This document shows, piece by piece, positions 6,585 through 6,906 of a DNA stretch of 6,906 nucleotides. Made by a program: the position numbers and the translations under genes. The DNA is from JAYZDP01 sp036337765 (GTDB lineage Bacteria > Acidobacteriota > Thermoanaerobaculia > Multivoradales > Multivoraceae). The stretch lies in contig JAYZDP010000151.1 in NCBI GenBank assembly GCA_036337765.1, positions 1 through 6,906 of the forward strand. Direction: 5' to 3'. The number at the start of each line of letters is the position of its first letter. The stretch's first letter is position 1. A model generated the notes under the pieces. That model searched no databases. It had not been told where the DNA came from and saw only the letters and a program-made list of their open reading frames with translations.

Positions 6585-6590
6585 AGGAGG
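6585..6590 (+). promoter_or_regulatory. Ribosome binding site of the J-domain gene
   Basis: A perfect AGGAGG ends 6 nt before GTG 6597. It decides the start: the GTG at 6592 lies too close to this site and in another frame, while GTG 6597 opens the frame that encodes the J-domain from its second residue on. Confidence 0.9.
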
Positions 6591-6596
6591 CGTGGG

Positions 6597-6906
6597 GTGG
6601 AATACCGTGACTACTACGGGATTCTCGGCATCGACAAGGGCGCGTCGCAGGCCGAGATCCAGCGTGCATACCGCAAGCTTGCACGCCAGTACCACCCCGA
6701 CATCAACAGAGATCCGGGCGCCGAGGCTCGCTTCAAGCAGATCGGCGAGGCCTACGAGGTCCTCAAGGACGAAGACAAGCGCTCTCGCTACGATCAGTTC
6801 GGCAGCGCCTGGAAGGACCAGCAGCGCACCGGCGCCCCACCTCCCGGCTGGGAGAACTTCCGCTTCGACTTCGGGTCCGGCAGGGGTGGGGGTGGATTCG
6901 ACTTCG
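6597..6906 (+). CDS. DnaJ/CbpA-type J-domain co-chaperone, N-terminal part (3' truncated by window)
   Basis: 103 complete codons, open to the window edge. The J-domain covers about 4-69: helix I DYYGILGI, helix II AEIQRAYRKLARQY, the invariant HPD at 33-35 needed to stimulate DnaK ATPase, helix III EARFKQIGEAYEVLKD and the KRSRYDQFG end. A Pro-rich bend (GAPPPGWENF) and a Gly/Phe region (FDFGSGRGGGGFDF) follow at about 80-103. Expected role: a cytosolic co-chaperone delivering substrates to DnaK. The start MEYRDYYGILG and the PPPGWENFRFDF stretch favour the CbpA-like class B group, which lacks the zinc finger. The region where a zinc finger would lie is outside the window, so class A DnaJ is not excluded. 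It has its own promoter and leader. GTG start with a perfect ribosome binding site. Confidence 0.94.
   Translation, partial: MEYRDYYGILGIDKGASQAEIQRAYRKLARQYHPDINRDPGAEARFKQIGEAYEVLKDEDKRSRYDQFGSAWKDQQRTGAPPPGWENFRFDFGSGRGGGGFDF

Noticed and set aside
6543..6590. RNA thermometer masking the AGGAGG site
   Set aside because: By eye only very short pairings (such as CTCT with AGAG) reach the ribosome binding site; there is no FourU or ROSE-like element.

Overview
The window is a high-GC bacterial segment with every supported gene on the + strand, tightly packed and with few intergenic gaps. Nothing in it is plasmid- or phage-like: no transposase, integrase, tRNA, rRNA or CRISPR array was seen. 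The mix of features suggests a Gram-negative-type, high-GC lineage rich in 'eukaryote-like' signalling and envelope repeat proteins, such as Acidobacteriota, with Myxococcota or Gemmatimonadota as alternatives. These features are exported TPR/propeller and PEGA/PDZ proteins, a membrane-anchored PEGA protein, C5-pathway haem synthesis and a Thermus/Azotobacter-type 7Fe ferredoxin. The taxon is an inference from gene style and not from a marker gene.

Region 1 (1-4737) is a probable operon of three envelope genes. The first is the C-terminal part of a single-pass membrane protein with four PEGA-like beta repeats outside the membrane. Its reading frame is open to the left edge of the window and its linker/TM/PEGA layout is that of the rear half of a Hanks-type Ser/Thr protein kinase. 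Two bases later comes a secreted TPR plus six-bladed NHL-like propeller protein. Almost directly after it is a secreted protein combining helical repeats, three PEGA-like repeats, a possible CsgG/FlgT-like segment, a PDZ domain and C-terminal TPR-like helices. Neither secreted protein has an enzymatic motif that I can see, so they look like scaffold, sensor or binding proteins of the cell envelope. Their joint function is not known to me.

Region 2 (4761-6423) is housekeeping. hemL (glutamate-1-semialdehyde aminomutase) follows the PEGA/PDZ gene by only 23 bases and is probably co-transcribed with it. It carries an in-frame 21-bp imperfect tandem duplication just before the catalytic lysine. 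A 106-base gap with a possible promoter then leads to a short 7Fe ferredoxin gene with a strong ribosome binding site.

Region 3 (6424-6906) holds a GC-rich hairpin (likely terminator), an unusually AT-rich promoter/leader of about 90 bases with small repeats and a palindrome, and the 5' end of a DnaJ/CbpA-type J-domain co-chaperone gene that runs off the right edge.
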